NCBI GenBank assembly: GCA_034411995.1
Contig: DAOUME010000026.1
Coordinates: 930,001 to 994,000 of the forward strand
DNA from: JAUVXJ01 sp034411995
GTDB lineage: Bacteria; Chloroflexota; Anaerolineae; UBA7937; B3-Chlor
Reading direction: 5' to 3'
Length of the DNA: 64,000 nucleotides
Position 1 is the first letter of the stretch, and every line of letters starts with the position of its first letter. The position numbers and the translations under genes are program-made. This document shows, piece by piece, positions 1 to 8,134 of the stretch. The notes below the pieces were generated by a model. That model made no database searches and was not told where the DNA came from. It was given only the letters and a program-made list of their open reading frames with translations.

Positions 1-1
1 C

Positions 2-637
2 TTCTCCCGAGGAGCGTGGATCGCCAGCCACGACGGTGCGCTCAACCACTGCTACCGCGACGACCATGGAGAGTGGCACTTCGAATACCCGTACGATCCC
101 ATCTGCCAGGCAGACAAACCAGGCACGACCATCATGGAGGACGACAACTCGCTCGTCGGCCACCGGGTCCCCGTTCAACTCCTGAAGGAGCATTTCGACC
201 TGGTGGTCCCGGTCATGAGCACAGAGGGCGGCGTCTTCGTGCCTCACGATGGTGTCGTGCAATGGGATTCCCGGTACCCGGGCTACGATGTGCAGGGCCA
301 TGCCGAGCGCACCGTGGCCATGTATCAATGGCTGGAGGCAAACGCGCCTGACTACTACCTCGGGATGTGCTCCTGGCTGCTGGCCAGCGAACTGATGGGA
401 CATCCACCCGGACCCTGGAGCAAGGATTGCTGGTTCTGGGTGGGGCGCGAGCTGCCTGTGGTCGACGCCGTGAAACAAATGGGAGCTCCAGCGCTGGGTC
501 CCAGGCCTCAGCCGACGGAGAAAGCACGCCTCGTCTCCAAGTGGATGACCGACCAGGAGGCCGAGGAGTGGCTACAGCACTTCGCCCAGACCGAGGACTA
601 TCGAACCCTCTTCCGCGCAGAGAAGAAGGATAACTAG
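2..637 (+). CDS. Glycosidase-like protein, C-terminal part (5' end outside window)
   Basis: The frame is open from base 2 to a TAG stop at 635-637, so the gene starts before the window and 211 residues are visible. The fragment is rich in Trp, His and acidic residues. It carries the motif STEGG at visible residues 73-77, in a setting that looks like the end of a beta strand holding a catalytic Glu in TIM-barrel glycosidases. A run of aromatics follows around HGEWHFEYP. No signal peptide can be judged. It sits 13 bases upstream of a membrane glycosyltransferase-like gene, so the two may form a surface polysaccharide operon. The glycosidase assignment is inference from the motif and composition only; the family is not determined. 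Confidence 0.45.
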   Translation, partial: FSRGAWIASHDGALNHCYRDDHGEWHFEYPYDPICQADKPGTTIMEDDNSLVGHRVPVQLLKEHFDLVVPVMSTEGGVFVPHDGVVQWDSRYPGYDVQGHAERTVAMYQWLEANAPDYYLGMCSWLLASELMGHPPGPWSKDCWFWVGRELPVVDAVKQMGAPALGPRPQPTEKARLVSKWMTDQEAEEWLQHFAQTEDYRTLFRAEKKDN

Positions 638-650
638 GACCGCTCGGTCC

Positions 651-2075
651 GTGAGAGCATTCTTCCAGGAGCTCGTGAAAGGCGTTCCCTGGCCTGTGTC
701 TACCGCTCAACCGCTGCGACGCACCCTCCTGGCCAGCTTGTCGCTGGTCATCCTGGTCGTTCTGCTGGCCTCGTTCCTGGCGCTGGACCGGCCTCTGATC
801 CGGAGCGATGGCCTGGCCTATTTCATGTGGCTGCAGTCTGTAGCTCGCGACCACGACCTCGATCTGGAGAACCAGGCGGCGCAGTTCGCCGAGTTGAATT
901 CCTACCAGGTGTTTCTCAACCAGGAGACCGGCGAGTATGCCTCGGTATTCCCCTATGGGTCGGCCTTCCTCTACCTTCCCTCCTACTGGCTGGCGTCATC
1001 GGCGAACCAGCTAACCATCTTTCACGTCAACGACCCCTATTTCTTGCAGCATCAAGGCGCCACTTTTCCCTACAGCTTCTTCCTCATGCTGGGGACCAAC
1101 CTCTTTGCGCTGTTCGCAGTGATCCTGGCTTTCTACACCGCTACAGGACTCACATCACCAGGAGCGTCTCTTCTCACCTCCCTGGCTCTGTTCGTGGGCA
1201 CCCCGTTGCTGTACTACTCGACTATCGAACCATACATGTCTCACGTTTCCGGCACGCTGCTCATCACCCTGGTGGTCTACATTCTGGTCAGCCACCGGCA
1301 GCGCCCTGCGTCCTGGTTCTTCATGGGTTTCCTCCTCGGTGTAGCCTTCCTGGTCAGGTGGCAACTGGCCCTCTATGCCATCCCCATCGGACTGCTAGCC
1401 CTGGTGGAAAGACAGTGGCGGAAGCTCCTCTATCTGGGTTTGGGCTTTCTGCTCCTGGCCTGGCATCTACCCTTCAGTTGGTGGCGAATGTACGGCAGCC
1501 CTTGGGTCATACCGGCGGCGGTCCAGGGGCAGCAAGCGTTCCTGGCAGGACCTGTCTACGTCAAGGAGGTCCTCCTTTCGCCGCAACGGGGGCTTCTGCT
1601 CTGGTCCCCGCTGATCGTCCTGGCTCTGGCTGGCCTGGCCGTGCTCTACAGAGCCCACCGGGCCCTGTCCCTCACCATGGCCCTGATGTTCCTGCTCCAG
1701 GTGCTGATGAACGCCTCACTGTTCGATTGGGGTGGCGGATGGGCCTTCGGCATGAGGAGAATGACCGAACTCTATCCCGTCTGGGTCATCGGCCTAGCTA
1801 CCCTGATCCACAGCGCCTGGTCGGCACGCCCCAACTCGCGCTACAGCAAGTGGTTCCGCTGGGGCATGGTCTGTCTCGTCCTGCTGGGCGTCTGCTTCGG
1901 CTTGCTCCTGCTGCTGTCCCACCTCAACTACGTCAACACCAACCTCGCCCACCCGGAGGGAGGAGCGCTCTGGGATGAGCTCAGCTACCAGTTTACCCAG
2001 TCTGACTTTCGCATCACCGCCCAGGTCATCAGAGAGCACTACGGCCTGTGGGCCTGGCAGAAACCCGGGCCTTAG
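651..2075 (+). CDS. Polytopic membrane protein, GT-C glycosyltransferase-like
   Basis: The protein has 474 residues and about ten hydrophobic segments spread over its whole length, the first at residues 25-47. An acidic loop follows directly after TM1 (LDRPLIRSDGLAYF), which fits the lumenal catalytic Asp of GT-C fold transferases of the PMT/ArnT type. A second large loop lies near residues 75-130. The start is GTG at 651, only 13 bases after the upstream stop, which suggests an operon with the glycosidase-like gene; the upstream AGGA is a weak ribosome site. If the fold is right, it transfers a sugar from a lipid-linked donor at the membrane. Many uncharacterised membrane proteins look similar, so the enzyme call is tentative. 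Confidence 0.45.
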   Translation: MRAFFQELVKGVPWPVSTAQPLRRTLLASLSLVILVVLLASFLALDRPLIRSDGLAYFMWLQSVARDHDLDLENQAAQFAELNSYQVFLNQETGEYASVFPYGSAFLYLPSYWLASSANQLTIFHVNDPYFLQHQGATFPYSFFLMLGTNLFALFAVILAFYTATGLTSPGASLLTSLALFVGTPLLYYSTIEPYMSHVSGTLLITLVVYILVSHRQRPASWFFMGFLLGVAFLVRWQLALYAIPIGLLALVERQWRKLLYLGLGFLLLAWHLPFSWWRMYGSPWVIPAAVQGQQAFLAGPVYVKEVLLSPQRGLLLWSPLIVLALAGLAVLYRAHRALSLTMALMFLLQVLMNASLFDWGGGWAFGMRRMTELYPVWVIGLATLIHSAWSARPNSRYSKWFRWGMVCLVLLGVCFGLLLLLSHLNYVNTNLAHPEGGALWDELSYQFTQSDFRITAQVIREHYGLWAWQKPGP

Positions 2076-2450
2076 TGCTCCGGAAGCAGGACGGTCATCC
2101 CGCTCCACCGGTATCCCCAGCCCGCGCCTGGCCATAGTCTACCGGTTTCCGCGCACCGTCCATGTACAGATCAGAAGTGCGTCGCACTCCCATTAGCCTT
2201 CCGTGGCGTCGCTGCTGACCACGCCCCCCTGCACGAGAATGCTTCCCCTCGCTGCATCTATCTGGTATGATTAGAACATGACTGATCCTGGGAGAGAAGG
2301 CCTGACAAGCAGCGTCTCGTCGCTCACCGTCGGCCCTCACCCGGCGTGATAAGCGTGGACCGGACAGGGAGCGACCCATGTCCTGTTCGGAACTGCGGCG
2401 GCCAAGGCTCAGTGGGCCTGTTCGGTCCGACGACAGAAGGAGTATACGGT
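2076..2450. other. Intergenic stretch between membrane protein and sulfotransferase-like gene
   Basis: These 375 bases hold no convincing gene. A TATGAT hexamer at 2266-2271 could be a -10 box for the downstream gene, but no good -35 lies at the right distance. The only other clear element is the ribosome binding site AAGGAG just before 2451. Confidence 0.4.
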
Positions 2451-3023
2451 ATGGACGAGGAAACAGTCACCATCGTCTCAGGACTTCCGCGATCTGGCAC
2501 CTCTCTGATGATGAGCATGCTCCAGGCCGGGGGGATGGACCTGCTGGTCGACGGCGTTCGTACGCCCGACGAGGACAACCCTAAGGGGTACTACGAATTC
2601 GAGAGGGTCAAGCGGATCGACGATGACCAGGAGTGGCTCGAGGAGGCAAGAGGTAGGGTGGTCAAGATGATCTCCGAGCTGCTCAGGCGCCTTCCCCCTA
2701 CCCACACCTACAGGGTCATCTTCATGCAGCGCGAGATGGAAGAGATCCTGGCCTCACAGCGGGAGATGCTCGCGAGAAGAGGAGAGCCCACCGACAGAGT
2801 CCGCGAGGAGGATGTGGCCAGGATGTACAGGCGCCACCTGGGCCAGGTGCAGGCCTGGATCGCACAGCAGCCGAACGTCGAAGCACTGTACGTGAGCTAC
2901 AACGATCTGCTATCCGACCCCAGCCCCCACCTGCAAAGGATCAACCGATTTCTAGGGGGCCACCTGAACGTCGAGGCCATGACCGGCGTCATCGACGGCT
3001 CACTTTATCGCCAGCGCAGGTAG
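2451..3023 (+). CDS. Sulfotransferase-family P-loop protein
   Basis: The start at 2451 is set by AAGGAG eight bases upstream, giving 190 residues. Near the N-terminus (residues 8-18) the protein has SGLPRSGTSLM, the 5'-phosphosulfate-binding loop of PAPS-dependent sulfotransferases. The later segment YVSYNDLLSDP fits the family's second nucleotide-contact region, followed by a C-terminal helix. At 190 residues it is shorter than most such enzymes (250-300), so part of the acceptor-binding region may be missing or compact. It stands alone between the polysaccharide-like genes and metK, followed by an inverted repeat. The substrate cannot be read from the sequence. Confidence 0.7.
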   Translation: MDEETVTIVSGLPRSGTSLMMSMLQAGGMDLLVDGVRTPDEDNPKGYYEFERVKRIDDDQEWLEEARGRVVKMISELLRRLPPTHTYRVIFMQREMEEILASQREMLARRGEPTDRVREEDVARMYRRHLGQVQAWIAQQPNVEALYVSYNDLLSDPSPHLQRINRFLGGHLNVEAMTGVIDGSLYRQRR

Positions 3024-3052
3024 CCTGCTGCGACATCTGTTCCAGCAGCAGG
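3024..3052 (+). terminator. Inverted repeat directly after the sulfotransferase stop
   Basis: CCTGCTGC at 3024-3031 pairs perfectly with GCAGCAGG at 3045-3052 across a 13-base loop, beginning on the first base after the stop codon. No T-run follows, so it could be a Rho-independent terminator only in a weak sense, or simply an mRNA 3' stabilising hairpin. Confidence 0.35.
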
Positions 3053-3200
3053 CCGAGCGTGGCTAAGGAGAGGCACAGATCCCCAGGAGTACAAGGACCT
3101 TGCTATCCGCCTGTGTTTGGACTACATTAAACTCCTTGGGTGGGCAGGCCATGGCACTTGTCGACAGCATGTACACTTTAGCAAAGGAGACTGGCCTTCA

Positions 3201-4418
3201 ATGAGTGACACTAGTTTCATGAGTTCTCCACGCACGTACTTTACCTCCGAATCCGTCACGGAGGGCCACCCCGACAAGATCTGCGATCAGGTCAGCGATG
3301 CGGTCCTCGATGCCATCATTGCCGAGGACCCCCACGCCAGGGTGGCTTGCGAGTGCGCCACCACTACAGGCCTCATGGTGGTCATGGGGGAGATCACCAC
3401 CTCGACCTACGTGGAGATCGCCGAAGTGGCCCGAGAGACGATCCGCGAGATCGGCTATACACGAGCCAAGTTCGGCTTCGACTGCGACACGTGTGGGGTG
3501 ATCCTGTCCATCAAGGAGCAGAGCCCCGACATCGCCCTGGGTGTGGACAAGGCCCTGGAGGCCAAGCGCGGGGAGATGAACGATCAGGAGATCGAGGCTA
3601 TCGGCGCGGGAGACCAGGGCATGATGATCGGCTTCGCCTGCAACGAGACCCCAGAGTTGATGCCTCTACCTATCATGCTGGCCCACAAGCTGTGCCGACG
3701 TATGGCCGACCTGCGCAAGGACAAGACTCTGCCCTATCTCAGGCCCGACGGCAAGAGCCAGGTGACTGTGGAGTACCAGTATGGCATCCCCAAGAGGGTC
3801 GACACCATCGTCCTCGCCGCCCAGCATGCCCCCGACGTGAAACAGCCGCGAATAGAGGCGGACCTCATCGAGCACGCCATCAAGCCCCTGGTGCCGACCG
3901 AGATGCTGGATAGCAACACCAGGATCTTCGTCAACGCCACCGGCAGATTCGTCACCGGTGGGCCTCTGGGAGACGCTGGCGTCACCGGTCGCAAGATCAT
4001 CGTCGACACCTACGGCGGCGTGGCCCGGCACGGCGGAGGCTGCTTCTCCGGCAAGGACCCTACCAAGGTGGATCGTTCCGCATCGTACATGGCCCGCTAC
4101 ATCGCCAAGAACCTGGTAGCAGCAGCCATCGCTGACCGCCTGGAGCTGCAAGTCAGCTACGCCATCGGTGTAGCACGCCCCTTGTCGCTGATGGTGGAGA
4201 CCTTCGGCACCGGCCAGATCCCTGATGAGCGCATCATCGAGCTCATCAACGGCCACTTCGACCTTCGCCCAGCGGCCATCATTCGCGACCTCGACCTGCG
4301 CCGACCCATCTACAAGGCGACGGCTGCTTACGGCCACTTCGGCCGAGACGACATAGACGCTCCCTGGGAGAAGACAGACAAGGCCGACCTTCTTCGTCGC
4401 GAGGCTGGTCTGGCCTAG
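3201..4418 (+). CDS. metK: S-adenosylmethionine synthetase
   Basis: This enzyme makes S-adenosylmethionine from methionine and ATP in the cytoplasm. From the ATG at 3201 (AAGGAG 11 bases upstream) it is 405 residues long, close to the family norm. It shows the methionine/ATP-binding ESVTEGHPDK near the N-terminus, GAGDQG in the middle domain, and the glycine-rich phosphate loop GGVARHGGGCFSGKDPTKVDRS. A further in-frame ATG lies 18 bases downstream. The in-frame extension upstream to 3117 has no ribosome site or family similarity and was not used. No recognisable SAM riboswitch was seen in the 5' region. The SAM it makes would serve the several radical SAM enzymes and methyltransferases in this window. 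Confidence 0.96.
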   Translation: MSDTSFMSSPRTYFTSESVTEGHPDKICDQVSDAVLDAIIAEDPHARVACECATTTGLMVVMGEITTSTYVEIAEVARETIREIGYTRAKFGFDCDTCGVILSIKEQSPDIALGVDKALEAKRGEMNDQEIEAIGAGDQGMMIGFACNETPELMPLPIMLAHKLCRRMADLRKDKTLPYLRPDGKSQVTVEYQYGIPKRVDTIVLAAQHAPDVKQPRIEADLIEHAIKPLVPTEMLDSNTRIFVNATGRFVTGGPLGDAGVTGRKIIVDTYGGVARHGGGCFSGKDPTKVDRSASYMARYIAKNLVAAAIADRLELQVSYAIGVARPLSLMVETFGTGQIPDERIIELINGHFDLRPAAIIRDLDLRRPIYKATAAYGHFGRDDIDAPWEKTDKADLLRREAGLA

Positions 4419-4428
4419 GAGTACACCG

Positions 4429-4473
4429 CCCCAGGACCATACCTGAGCAGAGTGACTGGGGGGTTTGCTTTCT
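4429..4473 (+). terminator. Possible terminator after metK
   Basis: CCCCAG at 4429-4434 can pair with CTGGGG at 4456-4461 across a 21-base loop, and a T-rich tract follows at 4464-4473. It lies just after the metK stop at 4418. The loop is long, so the call is moderate. Confidence 0.4.
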
Positions 4474-4625
4474 TCGACCGTGGCCTGGTCGACGAGCAGT
4501 TACCATCTGCTCTGTCGCTGCGTCACGTCTTGCTGCACGCCTCCGGGCCTGGGTTGGTCCCTGCCGATGATCCGGTGCTGTTCCCGTGCAAGCGCCGGAA
4601 AGCAGCATGACGCACGTGCCTCCTG

Positions 4626-4654
4626 TTGACTGGCATCGGTGACTCAGGTATAAT
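4626..4654 (+). promoter_or_regulatory. Sigma70-type promoter for the NAD salvage pair
   Basis: TTGACT at 4626-4631 and TATAAT at 4649-4654 are separated by exactly 17 bases. A strong ribosome site AGGAGG lies at 4663-4668, before the ATG at 4677. The predicted 5' leader is therefore only about 15-17 bases. Confidence 0.75.
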
Positions 4655-4676
4655 ATAGGTACAGGAGGTTGCGGGA

Positions 4677-5216
4677 ATGGCTGACGTCGTTCTTGTCGTA
4701 GACATGCAACGTGGTTTCCTGGAGGAAGGATACCCCCTCTTTTGTGGCCAGGCAGCACGAGAGGTGATCCCCAGGGTCCAGAAGTTGCTGGATCGCGAGC
4801 TAGCCAGGGGTTCCACCATCATCTTCACCGCCGACGCCCACACCCCGGATGACAAAGAGTTCCAGATGTGGCCGCCTCACTGTGTGAAGGGGACCAGAGA
4901 GGCCGAGATCATTCCAGAGCTGGCCTCCTACGTGGAGCAAAGGATCGACTCGGCCCGCTACAGCGCTTTCTTCGGCACCGACCTGGCCCAACGTCTGGAG
5001 CAGCTCAAGCCCGACAGGGTCCACGTCTGTGGTGTTTGTACCGACATTTGCGTCTTGCATACCGTGGCTGACGCACGCTGCCGGGATTACGACGTGGTGG
5101 TCTACACAGACTGTGTGGCCACCTTCGACGAGCAGATGCACGGGTTTGGCCTCAAACACATCGGCGATATCCTGGGGGCTAAGCTGACCACCATCGATGC
5201 GGAGATCCCCTCCTGA
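4677..5216 (+). CDS. Nicotinamidase/isochorismatase-family hydrolase
   Basis: The 179-residue protein belongs to the cysteine hydrolase family that converts nicotinamide to nicotinate. Catalytic Asp9 is in VVDMQ, and Asp53, His55 and His68 are placed like the metal ligands of archaeal nicotinamidases. The nucleophile is Cys125 in CTDICV. The catalytic lysine of the Asp-Lys-Cys triad is not seen: there is no lysine between residues 71 and 111, and the usual position before YSAF reads RIDSAR. The neighbour 20 bases downstream is a nicotinate phosphoribosyltransferase-like gene, which supports a role in NAD salvage. If the lysine is truly absent, the substrate or mechanism may differ. Confidence 0.82.
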   Translation: MADVVLVVDMQRGFLEEGYPLFCGQAAREVIPRVQKLLDRELARGSTIIFTADAHTPDDKEFQMWPPHCVKGTREAEIIPELASYVEQRIDSARYSAFFGTDLAQRLEQLKPDRVHVCGVCTDICVLHTVADARCRDYDVVVYTDCVATFDEQMHGFGLKHIGDILGAKLTTIDAEIPS

Positions 5217-5235
5217 AGACCAGGGAGATAGCCAT

Positions 5236-6234
5236 ATGACACCATTATTCGATCCAGAGGACGATGTCCTCTCCGGTGATACGGCGGACGTGTACTTCAT
5301 CCGCGCCCAGCAGATCCTGCGCCAGGAGGGTCTGGATCCTGTCGTCACCGTAGAGATCTTCGCCGGTGGAGAAGGCGTCCTCTGCGGCCTGACAGAGGCG
5401 CTGGCGCTGCTTCAGCAGGTACTGCCTTCAGGGGCTGACGTCTGGGCCCTGGAGGAAGGGAACACCATGGAGGCCAAGGAGGTGGTGCTCCGTATCACCG
5501 CACCCTACGGTTCCTTCGGACTGTACGAGACGGCGTATCTGGGCATGCTGGCCCACCAGAGCGGTTGGGCCACCGCTGCTCGCCGGTGTGTGGAGGCCGC
5601 GCAGGGCATCCCCGTCGTCAGCTTCGGTGCCCGCCACGTGCACCCTCGAGTCTCCTCGCGACTGGAGTACGCGGCCATGGTGGGAGGGTTCGTGGGATGC
5701 GCCACGCCAGCCGGCGCCCGCCTGGGCGACGTCTCCGCGACCGGCACCATCCCTCACGCCATAATCCTCATCTTCGGCGATACCGTAGAGGCCACCAAAG
5801 CCTTCGATCGACACATCCCCGCAGAGGTCAATCGGGTGGCCCTGGTGGACACCTTCAAGGACGAGGCGGAAGAAAGCCTGCGCGTGGCTAAGGCTCTGGG
5901 CGACAAGCTATGGGGCGTGAGGCTGGACACCCCCGGTGAGCGGGGGCGCGTCACCCCGGACCTGGTGAAGGAGGTCCGTGCCCGCCTCGACCAGGCGGGC
6001 TATCAGCACGTGAAGATCGTGGTCAGCGGAGGCATAGACGCCGAGCGCATCCGCCTCTTCGTCGAAAAAGGAGCGCCGGTGGATGTCTTCGGTGTGGGGA
6101 GCGCGGTCAGCTCGGCCCCGCCCATAGACTTCACCGCCGACATCAAGGCCATCGAGGGCCGGCCCGTCGCCAAGCGTGGCCGCATCCCCGGCATCACCGA
6201 CAGCCCTCGACTGCACAGGGTCGATTTGGCCTGA
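5236..6234 (+). CDS. Nicotinate phosphoribosyltransferase-like protein
   Basis: The start at 5236 follows GGGAG at a suitable distance and gives 332 residues. The protein has the NAPRTase/quinolinate phosphoribosyltransferase-type alpha/beta barrel layout. An early TADVYF segment is followed by the SFGARHVHP region, the DTF and RLDTPGE strands near residues 205-240, and the phosphate-binding end VVSGGIDAERI followed by FGVGSAV. It would join nicotinate to PRPP to form nicotinate mononucleotide. It is shorter than classical PncB (about 400 residues) and resembles the compact NAPRTase-like group. It follows the nicotinamidase-like gene by 20 bases, so both are probably made from the promoter at 4626. 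Confidence 0.85.
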   Translation: MTPLFDPEDDVLSGDTADVYFIRAQQILRQEGLDPVVTVEIFAGGEGVLCGLTEALALLQQVLPSGADVWALEEGNTMEAKEVVLRITAPYGSFGLYETAYLGMLAHQSGWATAARRCVEAAQGIPVVSFGARHVHPRVSSRLEYAAMVGGFVGCATPAGARLGDVSATGTIPHAIILIFGDTVEATKAFDRHIPAEVNRVALVDTFKDEAEESLRVAKALGDKLWGVRLDTPGERGRVTPDLVKEVRARLDQAGYQHVKIVVSGGIDAERIRLFVEKGAPVDVFGVGSAVSSAPPIDFTADIKAIEGRPVAKRGRIPGITDSPRLHRVDLA

Positions 6235-6270
6235 TCGTCCGCGGTCGGCCGCAGCAGCGAGCTGCCCTCC

Positions 6271-8109
6271 CTAGTACAGCTCCTCCACCACCTCGTTCAG
6301 GCCGAGCTCCACGAGCTTTCGCTTCGTGGGTCTGCCGGTGGCCCTGTCCCATTGGCGCGCGTCGTAGTAGTCCGTCAACAGCCTCTCCACGTTGGGCACG
6401 TATCCCCCGGTCCCCCCTTCGGGCAGACTCTGCTGCAAGAGGCCGGGCAGCCTCTCCCGCTGGACCTCCCATCCCCAGCGCAGGTTGAGCGCCCTCTTGA
6501 GATTGAGGATCCGCTCTCCCGCGCGGAGCACCTCGGAAACGCTCCAGTCGCCCCCCGTGGCTGCGCTCAGCATCTTCACCAGGGATTCGCTAGGCGGGTA
6601 GACGAGCAGACAACTGATCAACGCGTCGCCAGCGCTCCTCCAGTTCTGGTGGCGGACTATCAACGCCGCCTTGCCCTCCTCCTCGAACCGGTCCACGAAG
6701 CCAATGCCCAGGTCTTCGAGAGTACGTCCCATGTCCAGCCAGTAGGCATCGCTCTTGTTGTGGCAGGCTCCCCGCGGCGAGGTGAGGTACGACAGGGTGA
6801 CGCCCGCGCTGGCCCGTGGATCGTGCATCGCCACCTCCAGGCCATGCACCTGTGCGGCCAGCTCCTCAACGCCGTAGCGCCGCGCCAGGGCGAGGCTCCC
6901 CTCCGCCAGCAGGTCACCAATCCCCTCGCGCCGGGCCGTTTTCTCTATCATCCGTATCGCTGGTTCTGGGTCGCCCCACTGAAGGACGATCTCGCCTGTA
7001 TCCGCTGCGCTCAAGAGCCCCCTTTCGTACAGATGATGGGCCAGTCCCAGGGTCACGCCCATGCTTATGGTGTCCACGCCGAGGGAATTGCAGAGGTGGC
7101 CCATGTAGCTCACCGCCTGGAGATTCTCGATGAGCAGCAACGACCCCAGGGCAGCCACCGTCTCGTACTCGGGGCCGTCGGTCCTCTCCAGTTTGTAGAG
7201 ACCCTCTGGGATCTCCACCAGCGGTCCGCACTGCACCACGCAGCCAAAGCAGCCGCCGTTGCCCACCTGTATCGTCTCCGCCATGGTGCTGCCGCTGATG
7301 TTGTCGACCTGCTCGAACTCGCCCAGCATGAAGTACCGGTTGGGCATATCGCCCAGCATAGAGAGCACGTTGGCCGAACCCGCGGTTCCGGTCTGGTGCA
7401 GCACCTGCGTGCTGACGTCGTCTCTCAGCAGTTCCAGCGTCTCGTGGGCTATGGTGTCGAACGTCTTCGCGTCGGCCAGCGGCACGGAGCCGCTCCCGCG
7501 GCAGGCCACGGCCTTCAGCCGCTTGGAGCCCATCACCGCTCCCATACCAGCGCGCCCGGCCGCCCTGCCCTGGTCGGCGATGACTCCCGCGTACTTGACC
7601 AGGTTCTCGCCCCCGGGACCGATGGTGGCCGCCCGCACCGCCTGATCACCCAGCTCTGCCCTGATCACGTCCTGGGTGCGGTAGCAGTCCAGGCCCCACA
7701 GGTGAGAGGCGTCCCGCAGCTCCGCCCCTCCATCTCGTATCGCCAGGTACACCGGCTCTGGCGCCTGCCCTGTGATCACCACCCCATCGTAACCCGCGAA
7801 GCGCAGATGAGGTCCCAGAAAACCACCCACGCAACTCTCCCCCCACAGCCCTGTCTGAGGGGAGCGGGAGCAGATGACGTACCTGCCACAGGAGGGCGCT
7901 CGAGTGCCCACCAGCGGCCCCGTCATGAACACGAGAGGGTTATGGGGTCCCAGCGGATCGGTCCCGGCGTCCGTCAGATCGAAGATGTAGCGGGCTGCCA
8001 GCCCGCTACCTCCGATGAACCTCCCCGCGTAATCTTCGTTAAGCTCCTCCTCCTCGACGCTGCCGGTGCTAAGATCGACCAGGAGGAGCTTTCCCATGTA
8101 GCCGTCCAC
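6271..8109 (-). CDS. Aldehyde:ferredoxin oxidoreductase (tungsten pterin enzyme)
   Basis: The 612-residue protein matches the AOR family in length and begins with the family signature GYMGKLLLVDLSTG. It would oxidise aldehydes to acids, reducing ferredoxin, using a tungsten bis-pterin and one [4Fe-4S] cluster. The cluster ligands are visible as CFGCVVQC near residue 285, with a fourth Cys near the C-terminal SCLLVYPP segment. The pterin-binding GESCVGGFLGPHLRFAGYDGV lies in the N-terminal domain. The start may be GTG at 8109 or ATG at 8097; both keep the family N-terminus. It is 25 bases downstream of an iron alcohol dehydrogenase, suggesting coupled alcohol/aldehyde interconversion in one operon. 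Confidence 0.92.
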   Translation of the reverse strand: MDGYMGKLLLVDLSTGSVEEEELNEDYAGRFIGGSGLAARYIFDLTDAGTDPLGPHNPLVFMTGPLVGTRAPSCGRYVICSRSPQTGLWGESCVGGFLGPHLRFAGYDGVVITGQAPEPVYLAIRDGGAELRDASHLWGLDCYRTQDVIRAELGDQAVRAATIGPGGENLVKYAGVIADQGRAAGRAGMGAVMGSKRLKAVACRGSGSVPLADAKTFDTIAHETLELLRDDVSTQVLHQTGTAGSANVLSMLGDMPNRYFMLGEFEQVDNISGSTMAETIQVGNGGCFGCVVQCGPLVEIPEGLYKLERTDGPEYETVAALGSLLLIENLQAVSYMGHLCNSLGVDTISMGVTLGLAHHLYERGLLSAADTGEIVLQWGDPEPAIRMIEKTARREGIGDLLAEGSLALARRYGVEELAAQVHGLEVAMHDPRASAGVTLSYLTSPRGACHNKSDAYWLDMGRTLEDLGIGFVDRFEEEGKAALIVRHQNWRSAGDALISCLLVYPPSESLVKMLSAATGGDWSVSEVLRAGERILNLKRALNLRWGWEVQRERLPGLLQQSLPEGGTGGYVPNVERLLTDYYDARQWDRATGRPTKRKLVELGLNEVVEELY

Positions 8110-8134
8110 TCTCTCGCCGTCTGGCCCCCTTCCA

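Noticed and set aside
3024..3200. SAM riboswitch before metK
   Set aside because: No conserved SAM-I, SAM-II or SAM-IV core was recognised; only a terminator-like hairpin is present at the far end.
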